Of a DNA stretch of 64,000 bases, positions 9,801 through 21,500 are shown in pieces (position 1 is the stretch's first letter; the number at the start of each line of letters is the position of its first letter). The DNA is from Sweltsa coloradensis (lineage: Eukaryota > Arthropoda > Insecta > Plecoptera > Chloroperlidae), in the NCBI GenBank assembly GCA_024449915.1, contig JAMZAV010004487.1, positions 62,001-126,000 of the forward strand, written 5' to 3'. The translations under genes and the position numbers were made by a program. The notes under the pieces are model-generated. The model saw only the letters and a list, made by a program, of their open reading frames with translations. It did not search any database and was not told where the DNA came from.

Positions 9801-12800
9801 TCATTCTTTCATTCAAATCATTCATTTATTTAGTAAATGATATGATTTATGTAACAATTTAACGAGATATCACAACTTTTCATTAAAACACGGCCTTGTA
9901 GATGCAAGCACCATCTCGGAGCCAAGGCAGTACCCCAACAATCAGACGTTGAGTGAAACAATGAAAATAACAATACCCAGTCGAGCCCAGAATGGTCGAC
10001 CGGTCGCCTTTACGGAACACAACCTTAAGAGGCGTAAGTCCGGTCCGGTTGAGTTGGGTCACGCGTGACTGTTTTGATTGGACGACTGGTGCCACGTGGT
10101 TTGTGAGAGTGGGAGTGGACAGCTGGAGACGAGAGTTAGGCCTACTAATTGGTTTCTGACAAAGATGGTTGTGAAGAGGAGTAATTAGTAAGCAGTGAGG
10201 GGTGAACATCGAGATGGATTAGCCAATCAAGTGGCAGGAAGTCAGAACAAGGAAGAACATCTGTTTGGTATAAGGGTAGTTTGACGGAAATGTTATTTTG
10301 TATTAAATTTATGATTTTCCTTTTTCTTCCTGAATATTTTTATGTATTTTCTTGGTTTTCGGCCGCGGAAAGTAGTTTCTGGACTTAATTTATCACTTTT
10401 AGGGTGTGTCCGAATTATGGTCCAAGTCCAGGTGTAGGTCCAAGTCCAACTCAATGTTAAAGTGCTATACTAGCCTACAGTAGAGCTGCCTGCCGGGCAA
10501 AGTCAACACTACCTAAAGTTAGGTTAGGTGTGCATTCGATAGTCATTTGTAAAGTATTTGTTTATTAAAAGTATTTGTACATCTAGTAAAACCAATTAAA
10601 TACGTGATAAAAACAAACAAAACTTAAATGTTTACCTTTATTTAACAATGCATTCATCTATTGTTTCTCTCGTTGCCGCGGACGGCCATTTTGAATCGGA
10701 CCTAAAACGAGTGTACACTTTCGATTGCTCGATCTATTTGTAGACTTGGACAAAGAATGGACTTAGACTTAGACTTTTCAGACAGTACTTTACACGCCAT
10801 CGACAGATAATCAGTACCTAACTACGTTGTTAGACGTGGACTTGAATTTGGACCTAGACCTGGACCTGGACCTAGACTTTGAATAATTTTCAGACACACC
10901 CTATTGCTTGAATCAGTCGTTTTGGTACTAGGGCCTAGTTCAGTTGGTGCGGTAAAACTTTTCAACACTGTTTTTTTTCAAAGAAAACAATAAAAACACA
11001 AGTCCAAATGAGAAATAAATGAAGAACTCATTATTACCTAACGATTTAATTTTACTAATTACTCTGAAAATATACCAATTATATAGAATAATGAACTTGA
11101 ACACAGATTGAACACAAACACTCGCTCATTTCACTGTCATTTGGTCGCCATGTTTGCTGTTTACGTCTTTATTTTACTTACTAGGCCTACCAACCTTTTT
11201 CACTAAAATACTTCACCTACAAAGATTTTAACGTCGCTATTTTAATTATAAATTACTTTCACCACAAAGGGACTTTCGTTTAAAATAGCGACGTTAAAGG
11301 TTTTGAAGTTTTTTTTGTTACTATAACAGCAAAAACGTGATGATTCTATTTTGGATTTTTGTTATGTTCTTGTAAGGTTATTTGCAGTTAGCAGAACATC
11401 TCAGCAGGTAGGCCTAAGCCTAGGCCGTGTCACTCCTCGCTATGTTTTTTCATGTTTTTTTTTGGTAAATTTTCGGTAAAAGTGGGTTTCCGCGTGATTA
11501 TTTTTAATTTACTAGTGATTTTGCATGGTTTTGAACAACAACAAAGAAAATTGGTGCAAAATTAGCCATTCCGTCATACTACCCTTGTTCCCATCTGTTT
11601 ACCACGTCCGGGACTGAGTCACGACTGATTCAGGCCCAAACCAAAGTAGGAGGATTTAAGTAAGACATGGTTTCATCATAATAAGTCAAATCACTAACTT
11701 CATGGGGGTTTGAACTCACGTTGAGTCAGGTAAAATGCATGAGCTCAGCTGACAGGCAAGATTGGGTTGATTATTGATGAATAGGCGGAGGCCTACAAGT
11801 GTAAAGCCCAAACCATTTATACCTAGAGATTTCGGTCATAGTTAGGGTGAGTAGTCTAGAGTAACATTATAGCAAAGTTCCCCAGAAAAACAGTTACTTT
11901 GGGAAATGCCTACTATACCAAGGGCAAATCAACCCGAAACTTCCAACAGCAGTGATAGCTAAGGCCTAGGCCTACGTTGTTCTTGTTGTTACATCTTCTT
12001 GAGTTCCTGACCTCGCCCAACCCCTACGAACCCCGTCCTCGCGTACGAATTAACGTGTTGATAATTTGAAGGTTGTAGCTCGACTGTGTAGGTTTCTGTG
12101 ACGCTACCTTGTTGATCCAGTGATCCGATGTGTTGCCTGTAGTAGAAGGCAGTGGACGATGTCGGGCTCCCAGCATGCCGTGCGGCATGCTGAGACCAAC
12201 GGACAAGTGTCAGGGCCGGGTCGTGACGGACCACATTGTAACATTGTCCAGTAAAGCAACTTATACAATACTTGTACAGGCCTACTGTCATTTACCCATG
12301 TCCTAATCTACTACAAATGGCGACGAACACGAACGATAGCGCTGCAAGTAAGTCGTGTTAATTTATGGACTGAATTAGGGGGAAAAACGTACGGCGTAGG
12401 CCTACGTGCATGACCTTGCATGACCTAGGGGCGGGGCAGGCGTCATTAGGCCTAGTCAAAGCATAGGCCTAAGGCCTATATACGTAAAATGTCGCGAGTA
12501 GGACATATGGATACGTTTGATCCGGAAGTACACGATTTTGAGAATTATATGGAGAGAATGGAGCAGTATTTTAAAGCAAATTCGGTAAAAGAAGAAGACA
12601 GAACGCCCGCCTTGATATCATTGATGGGGGACAAGGCATATGCAGTGTAAAGAACTTGATGTCACCAATTTTGCCTGGGTCTAGGCCATACAACGATATA
12701 GTGTTGGCTTTAAAAACGCACTACATACCTCAAAGATTCATAATTGCCGAAAGGCGACGTTTTTTAAACGTGTGCAGAAGGAAGGCGTGTCTATACCAGA

Positions 12801-15454
12801 CTATGTGATAGCCTTAAGGAAGTTGGCAGCCACATGCAGATTTGGTCTCTTCTTAGACCAAATGCTTCGGGATCTCTTCGTATGTGGACTTTCAAGTGAG
12901 AAGGTACAAGAAAAGCTTGTGATTCAGGATGTGTCCTTATCTTTCCAGTCGGCAGTTGAGTTAGCACAACAACTCGACCTTGCTACAGATAATGTGCGTG
13001 AGATACATGGTCACCCAGCGTCACCCAGAGAAGGAGTCCAATATGTACAGCAAAATAGGAAAAAATCCAAACCATTCGCAAACCAACGAGTTCCAGAAAA
13101 GGGTCCCCACAAGGAGTTCCGTCAAGAGCCAGGGCCAAGCTGTTCGCGCTGCGGACGTCGACATGCAAAAGAGGCGTGTCCAGTCCAACACTGGGAGTGT
13201 TTCAAGTGCCACAGGCGAGGGCACGTAGCCAAGATGTGCAAGTCTACAGGTATTTCAGCAAAAAAGGTATTCCGATGTACGGAAGATAGTGATAGTAGCT
13301 CTGCAGAAAATGATAGTGAAATGTATAACATTGCATACACCAAGCAAAGTTTTTCATCAAAGAAATTGCCTTACGTAGTGACAATGTACATAGAAGGAAT
13401 TCCAATTAAGATGGAGGTAGACACGGGGGCAGTAGTTACAGTAGTCCCTAGAGAAGTGTTTGAGACTAAATTAGTAAAAGCGGGTCTAGTATTACAACCT
13501 AGTAAGACAAAAATTGTCAACTTATGATGGAAGTAAACTCAAAGTGTTAGGGCAAACACTTGTTAAGGTAGGATACCAAGGTATCGCGTATTCCAATTTG
13601 CCGATCCTAGTGGTAGATAACCACAAAGCGCGTGCTCCAATTTTGTTGGGCCGAGATTGGTTAGGAATAATTAGACTTGACTGGAAGTCCCTGGTGGACC
13701 AAGGACAAGTAAGTACCAAACGTGTGAACCAGGTAGCAAAAGGCGGGTTAAACGGCAAGCCTAGGACGGGGAGTGACGAGTTTAAACGTAAGTTTCCCGA
13801 GGTGTTTGCAAAAGACGTGGGGGAGGTGAAGGGGTATCAAGCCACTATTGTGTTGAAAAAAAATGACCAGCCCATATTTTGTAAACCATACTCGGTGCCA
13901 TCGGCCATAAGGGAAAAAGTAGAAGCCGAGCTTCAAAGACAACAAAAAGAAGGTATCCGAATACCCGGTGCACATAGTGAGTGGGCAACGCCCACGATAA
14001 CGGTGCCCAAGCCAGATGGGAGGATTAGGTTGTGTGGGGATTTTAAGGTTACCTTGAACCGGGTAGTTCAGACGGAACATTACCCCTTGCCAACGTTTGA
14101 AGACTTATCAGCCACATGGGCAGGGTGTACCTGTTTCACAAAGCTAGACCTGGCAAATGCGTACCAACAATGTGGTCACACACCAGTTTCCATATGCGCT
14201 GTATGGAGACTGCGCACATAAATGTTTATGGGCTGATCATTTTCCTATCATTAACATGGGGTTCCGCTAAAAAGTTTCGATCAAATTGCGTTCACCTTTC
14301 CAAATTGTGTTCACATCGTAAATTGGGGTCGATGTGAAGTTTTGAAACTGTTTTACCAGCGTATTTTACCGGTTTGGATTTGCTCGTATTTCTTGTGTTG
14401 AGTGCTGGTAATTGTGTTGGTTGCCGCTAGGTGGCGACACTATGTTGTATTTGAGATTGAATCGTTTAGCCGAATTGGCTATTGAGCGTGAATCGTTAGG
14501 CCGACTTGGCTAACCTTCCCCCACCACCGCGCGCTCACGGCTCGCTTGCGATGCCACTATACACGTTTATAGGCGAGCATCGTTCACAGTGCGCTGTAGC
14601 AGGGTGGTAACGGGTGGGATTGTGAAAGAAGGGTTCGCTGGTTCAAACCTCCGACGATGTGTTTTTTTTTTTTTTTTTTGGAAGTCCATTATCTGTGCCA
14701 TTGTATTTTAAATAGAAACGTTAAAGGTTTTGAAGGTATTTTTGTTTATTTTTTAATAATAATTAATTAAACTCCTTTCCGGGTAAAATTACTTTATATT
14801 TTAAATAGAAACGTTAAAGGTTTTGAAGTTTTTTATTTTTTTTTCCTCACGTCCGCTTTAATGAATATTATTTACCTAATATTATAATGTCCCGCTTTTA
14901 AAATTAATTAGGGTTAACTATTTCTTTGAACTGCGCGGCAGACATTATGTGATGCGCGCGCATCCTGAGACGTGGGTTAGCATGGTGCGCGCGCCACGCC
15001 AGACAGAGAGGGAAAAGGTTAGCCAAGTCGGCACGATGTCATATAAATACTGTAATAGATGGTCATATTATGTATTTGAGGGTAGTCGGATAGGATGATT
15101 CCAGCGGAAGGGTTCTCACCACCGCTAGAAGAAACAGAAACAACAGAAACAGGGCCTAGATGGATGACAGTGGACGGTGTACTTCCTTACCGACTGCTGC
15201 AACGGCTACCGTCGCTACCACCCAAGGCGACCCACAATCTCATTGCCGTGTTGGCAGGATGGTAGCGGGTTAGACACATGAGATTCGTTGGTTCAAATCT
15301 CAGCCAAAGCGTTTTTTTTTTTTACATTCTATTCTTATGTTTTTATATTAAAACAACAGAATAAAAACAATAACAATTAATGAAACTCCTTTTCGGGGGA
15401 AAATCCTTTTTATTTTAAATAGAAACGTTAAAGGTTTTGTAGGTATTTTTGTTT

Positions 15455-15511
<57 letters not shown>

Positions 15512-18500
15512 TAATAAAATTTATTTTCGGGTGAAAGTCCTTTATATTTTAAATAGAAACGTTAAAGTTTTTGTTGGTTATTTGGTTTATGAATGGTAAA
15601 AATAATAATTAATAAAACATATTTTCGGGTGAAAGTTAAAATAGAAATGTTTAAGGTTTTTGAGGTTTCTTTTGTTTATGGATGATAACAATTAATAAAA
15701 CTCCGTAAAAAGTCCTTTCTATTTTATATAGAAACGTTAAAGGTTTGGTAGTATTTTTTAACGTCCGCTATAATGTTATTTTACCTAACATTAATTATTA
15801 AATCATAATAAAATGAATTCCTTATTGCACTGCACAGCAAACAAGTTACTTCGTTAAACCACGCCCCTAACCACGTGACGCGCCAACTACCTTTATCGAC
15901 CCCAAGTGTAATCCATCTAGGCCTAAGTCGACACTAGTATTTGAGTTCAAGGTTGGTTTATTGGGTACGTTCTCACGTTCTGCGTCGTGGGTGGCCATCT
16001 GTACGTCTGGAGTGCTTGAGTTTGTTTATATTACCACCCTAGTTGCCAGGTTTTGAGACAACTTGTCTGGGTGATTGGGGAACGTAGGCTATGTTCTTAT
16101 ATGTTGTTATATGTTTTATACTGGCCTGACTGACAGATGAATAAAAATAAACACAAAATTTACAAATATTAAAATATAAATGAATATAAAATTACAATAA
16201 AAAATTAAATTAATATAAGTTGTTGCAATTACCATGATGCTTTTTGACTGACTTCATTATTAAATTGGCCTGATTTGACAATTATCAAATTGATGAATGA
16301 GTAAAAATAAAATATATGGAAATTAATTGTTTGACTATCAAAATTGATTGATTTTGTGGTTGATTGGTACGTACGTTGGTATACGTAACACTACATTACG
16401 TTCTTTGAGAATATAAATTATAAATATGCTGGATTAATTTGCTACTAGGAAGCTTTGCAAAAGATTTTTTTAGTCGCGTTGATGGATGAGCTTTTTTGTA
16501 AGGTTTTAGTTAGCTTGGGATGTTTGTAATTTTGCAAATGCTTTTTGTAGGTGATTGTTGTCAAGTTTCTATTGTTACTTGTTAGTTGTTATTATGTGTC
16601 TCAAAAAACTAATATTTAAACCATTATTTCTATGGATTCTGGAAAACTTTTTCAACATTTTCTTTCAAAAGGTACTACATCACCATAACCTTACTGTCCA
16701 TGTGAAATATAAACGTTGTAGGGGCTGACCCGTTTGGTCAGAATCGGCCCAAATCTCACGAAAATATCGGACTAAAAATTTAAAAAAATCGTAAAAGTAC
16801 GATATTCATGAGAAATATTTATTCAATTGTACCCAAAAACGTGGCAGGTCTAAGTTCAGAGATTTTAATGGTCCCTTCTAATTTTCATCAAGAACGCATG
16901 CCGTTTGCCGTGCCCGGTAGAGAGCGAACAAACAGACAAAATAAAAAATTTACCCGAGCTAAATTTTTTGTGGGTCAGTGAAATTAAAGTCTTCGCTTCG
17001 CTCATCCAAAAATTTAGCATTTTGTACTATTTTGGTTTATTTTTCACTAAAACCCAAAATTTGGAGTGTTTCTTCAAAAGATAAATAAAAGAAACATATC
17101 AATTCAATAGTCTCTTAAAAAAAATATATATATATATTGCGAAACTAGTTCTCAATAGGAATCAAAATCATTATTTCTAGTAAAATTAGCATTTTGTAAC
17201 ATTTTGAACAAGAGTTTGAAGTAGGCACAACAAACAGATTGAGCTCGCTTAACTCCGGCTACCGACGCCAGAATCAACCAAGCTTTTGGAACAACTTTTT
17301 AGCCTTAGATTTTCGACCAGATCAGAAATCAGAACCCTCACAGTCACACCATGCCACCTCGTCATCTCCATCTGAAGCGGCCGCCATGTTCCAATGAGGT
17401 CTTCCACCGCCCGCCAAGAAGAGACGTGAGTAAACTTAACTGTTTCTACTTTAAACTCATTTTTCCCCCCACCCACATCACAAGAACAATTATCTGGCGG
17501 ATGATCAGCTACTCCACAAATTAAACCCTCCATTTCCAAGAAGTCTGGGAAAATCCACGTTTCGGTGTTTTAATTACTAGGAAAACGCTAAAGTCCCGCC
17601 GCGTTGATGGATGAGCGTTTTTGTAAGTTTTTAGTTTGCGTAGGACCACTTTTCCTTTGCAAGTGCTTTGTGAATGCATTGTAGGTGATTGTTGTCGAGT
17701 TTCAAATGTTACTTGTTAATGGTTATTATAAACCTCAAAAAAACTCATATCAAAACCTTTATTCTATGAATTCTGGCTCACTTTTTCAACTTTTTCTTTC
17801 AAAAGGTACTACATCACCATAACATTAATGTTCATGTGAAATATGAATGTTGTAGCCCCACCCGTTTGGTCAGAATCGGCCCAAATGCCACGAAAATATC
17901 GCACTAAAAATCGAAAAAAATCGTAAAAGTACGTTTATTTTATGGGTTCTGGTTACCTTTTTCAACTTTTTTTTTCACAAGGTACTACATCACCATAACC
18001 TTAATGTTCATGTAAAATATGAACTTTGTAGCCCCACCCGTTTGGTCAGAATCGGCCCAAATGTCACGAAAATATCGCACTAAAAATCGAAAAAAATCGT
18101 AAAAGTGCGATATTCATGAGAAATATTTCTTCGATTGTACCCAAAAACGTGGCACGTCTAAGTTCAGAGATTTCGAAGGTCCTGTCAAATTTTCATCAAG
18201 ATCGCTTATGCCGTTTGCCCGGAATCGTGCGAACAAACAGACAAAAAAACAAACAAAAAAAAAACAAACAAACACACAAAAAAACATTGGAGCTAAATTT
18301 TTTGAGGGGTCAGTGAAATTGAAGTTTTCGCTTCGCTCGCTACGCTCGCTACGCTCATCCAATTAAAGGGACTAAAAACCCCAAAAATTATTTTTTACCA
18401 CGTGATCTATAGCACAATACTACACTTAAATGACCGTTTAAAAAATTATATCTTGTAACTGTGATTTAACACGAATTTTTTAATTTTTTTGATCCAGAAA

Positions 18501-21500
18501 TTGTCGAAAATTGGTGTTTTGGAAAATTTCCTAAATCGGCTTTAGCCTGCTTATTTTTTGGTCCATATAGATACTAGAGCATAGTACCAATCTAAAATGC
18601 CCCTTTATAACATCGTGTCTTGAAACTATGCCCAAATATACCCTCAAACACGCAAAAATATGCATTCCAAAATCACACCCCATCTTGGTAATCAGCATAT
18701 TTTGACCGAACTACTTGCCCAAATTACAAAACAAAATATAGAGAATTTACAGAAAAGGCTGTCGAGTACGTCAATAATGGCCAATATTTTTTTGGATCAA
18801 AATCCTCCAAGGTCACGGGGCATAAAGATTGTCCCCATGTTATTTCTTATGGGAGATTTTTGCCGATGGGACCTAGCTCGAAAAATGTCATGTTTGACAA
18901 TTTTTTGGGAGGTCATGGTGGACCCAATAATTTTTCTGTTAATTGCTAAATTCATTACTAGTTCGCCTGAATGAAATATATTTTTTGAGTTTAGCGGTTA
19001 AATACCCCTTTAAGCACAGGGAGATTCACATTACAACGCACGGACAAATTGTTCCGATGAGAAACAGAGACAGACTGCAACTTAATAGCAGTGTAACCTA
19101 ACCTGTATTAAAACATAAACGTAAAATATATTATACAATTTTACCTTCGAAAGTAGACCCTAAAGGGTCACGTGTAAACGTAACTTACAATGTCAAACTC
19201 GCACTGTCTTGGTATCGCTCCAGGAGCGAACATTGGGTCGATATAGACGTTTCCCTCCATGATAGTCTTGCAGGCGTCGGGGTACGTTAGCGACATGACC
19301 ATCTGGGGGCGGGCGCCGGCATCTCTGAAGAGGTCCATCTTGATCTGAAGAGTAGATAATATTTGACACTTTGTAAGTAATAAATAAATAAACTGTTATT
19401 AAAATAAATTCGTCTATAGATTTCCTACTCAGCCACATAACTGATTTTCAGTGGAGAACATTCAATTTAAAGCAGACCAAGCTAACCCTGTAGGCACCGA
19501 TTCCATCGACAAGTGAACAATGGTCATCTAGAGAATGGCATAACTAAGTAGGAAACACCGACCAATCAAGCTGGACATATTCTCAACGCGGACCGCGACC
19601 TAATCAACAAAGCTGAATCGGAACAAATTAAGAATTAATTTTGTGTCAAGTTGCTAGGACGGTTCCAAAGTCACCGTTTACACATTCCTTAGCTAAGAAC
19701 TGTTGCACTTTTATCTAAATCAGAAGTTAAAAAAATTCAGCCAAAAGCGGGAATCGAACCCTGAAATTTCTGCAGTGGAAGCTGCGCCTCTAACCACAAG
19801 ACTCACAAGCCAAACGCCACCCTGCATGGGCTCAGCTTGCTGTTACTCTCTGCTTACTAGACTGTGTCCGAGCTGTGTCCTGGCAGGGGTCATTGGACTC
19901 ATCATCAACCCAGAGTTGGGAGGATTAGACCCCCATTTGGTCGTTTGTTTTGTGGTTAGCGTATCTGCTTCCAATGCAGAAGGTCCAAGGTTCGATTCCC
20001 GCTAAAGTCAGAAGTTTTTTAACTTCTGATTTGGACTTAAGTCCATCAGTTCTTGTCTTAGGAGTTTGTAAACGGTGACTTTGGAGCCGTCCTAGCAACG
20101 AAGCACATAATAAATTTCAGAGTTGTTCTGAATCGGCCTTGTTGATTCTGGCGTTGATTCGCGGATGTTCGCACTGTCCATACCACTGATTGCTATATTT
20201 CCTATTACTAGGAAAACGCTTAAGTCCCGCCGCGTTGTTGGATGAGCGTAATTGGTGCATTGAGCTGCCATGTGTTATGCGGATTTTCTGTTGTTCAATG
20301 TTCTGTGAAAAAATTAGTACTAAGTTGAAGATTTTTTTAAAATTAAATTTAATTAAATTAAAAATAAACTTTAATTTTTAATTTTTTTAATTAATCGTAT
20401 GAATTTTTAAAAATTTAAAAAACGAAAAATTGCGATTTTTATAAGAAATAATTATTCGATTGCGCTCAATTTTCACACGAATATATAAATTCATAAAATT
20501 AAGGTTCTGTGAAAAAATCATGAAAATCGGATTAAGCATGTAGGTGTTATAAGTAAAATAAATTTTCAAAAAATCGAAAAAAATCGTAAAATTGCGATTT
20601 TCATGAGAAATAATTTTTTGATTGCGCTCAAAAACGTGGCAGTTCTAAGTTCAGAGATTTCGAAGGCCTCCATAAAATTTCATCGCAAACGGAGTATCGG
20701 TTTAGCCGGAATCGTGCTGACAAACACACAAAAATACAGAAAAAAAGAAAGAAAGAAGGAAAGAAAAAAAAAAAAACATTCCGGATTTTTTTCTCCAGTG
20801 TAGTGAAATGGAATCTTCGCTTCGCTCGCTACGCTCGCTACGCTCATCCAAAAAATATCGATCTTTGGTTGGTTATCGCTCACTCGTCGATTGCGTCGGG
20901 GCCTGCAGGGTTGGCTTGGTCGCTTTGATTTAAAGTCCCCCACTGAAAATCAGTTATATAACTGAGTGGGTAGACTCTAAATAAAATTTATTATTTATTT
21001 ATTTATACCACGTAGTTACCATACTGCCAGAGTTCACTATTGCACAGCGTTGTTTGAATTCTTTTATTGTCCAAATTACCTAGGATTAGGAAAGATGTTC
21101 AATGCAGTCGTCTGTATCAATATTTTTTAGCCATCTAGTTTTGTCATGCTGAGCTTGGCTCAACTCAAATGCGCGCGCTCAGGTGTTGATAATTTCTGCT
21201 GAACGTTTGGAAATATCTTCACCAAATTTGGAGCTAATGTTACTGATGGAGTTCTTTCATATTGATATCTGCATTTGGTTGCAAAAAATAAGAATTTGAA
21301 GGTCCATTGCGAGACATAAATCCAAAACGTGAAAATAATGGGAAATTTAAAACATGGATTTCAATTCTGGAAATTCCCACAAACCGTTGATCTAACGATA
21401 AACCAAATTAACCTGCGAGTTCACATCGATTAAATAGTTAATATCAAGTATGTTTAATTTGCATTAAAAAATCTGTACACTTAGAATAAATTCCAGAAAT

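Larger units (their letters stand above)
8364..11948 (+). mobile_element. Fossil LTR of the 55.6-kb retrotransposon family, carrying nested elements
   Basis: The start TGTCATGTTTGGG, the internal landmarks (GTGGCAATACC, CGCACGCGCT, GCTAATTAATTTG, AGTAATTAGT, ACTGAGTCACG, CATGGGGGTT) and the end (AATCAACCCGAAACTTCCAACA) occur in the same order as in the LTRs at 55612-56573 and 60045-61009. It is more diverged than those two are from each other. Removing the nested elements at 8934-9473, 9519-10025 and 10267-11591 restores a collinear LTR. No matching target duplication or second LTR is evident, so solo LTR is an inference. Confidence 0.65.

Noticed and set aside
9522..10209. Frames in the 9.5-10.2 kb region
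   Set aside because: They fall within MITE 2 and the fossil LTR; borders and target duplications explain the sequence.
12983..13343. Three minus-strand frames antisense to the zinc-knuckle region
   Set aside because: Shadows of the gag coding strand, which has the recognisable motifs.
18114..18362. Open frame of 82 codons (minus) and its plus-strand partner
   Set aside because: They lie in the low-complexity A/T tract and left end of HINE-like copies and are broken in other copies.
19940..20010. A glycine tRNA gene
   Set aside because: The A and B boxes and anticodon-like arm match, but acceptor pairing is poor and the block is always joined to the SINE body.
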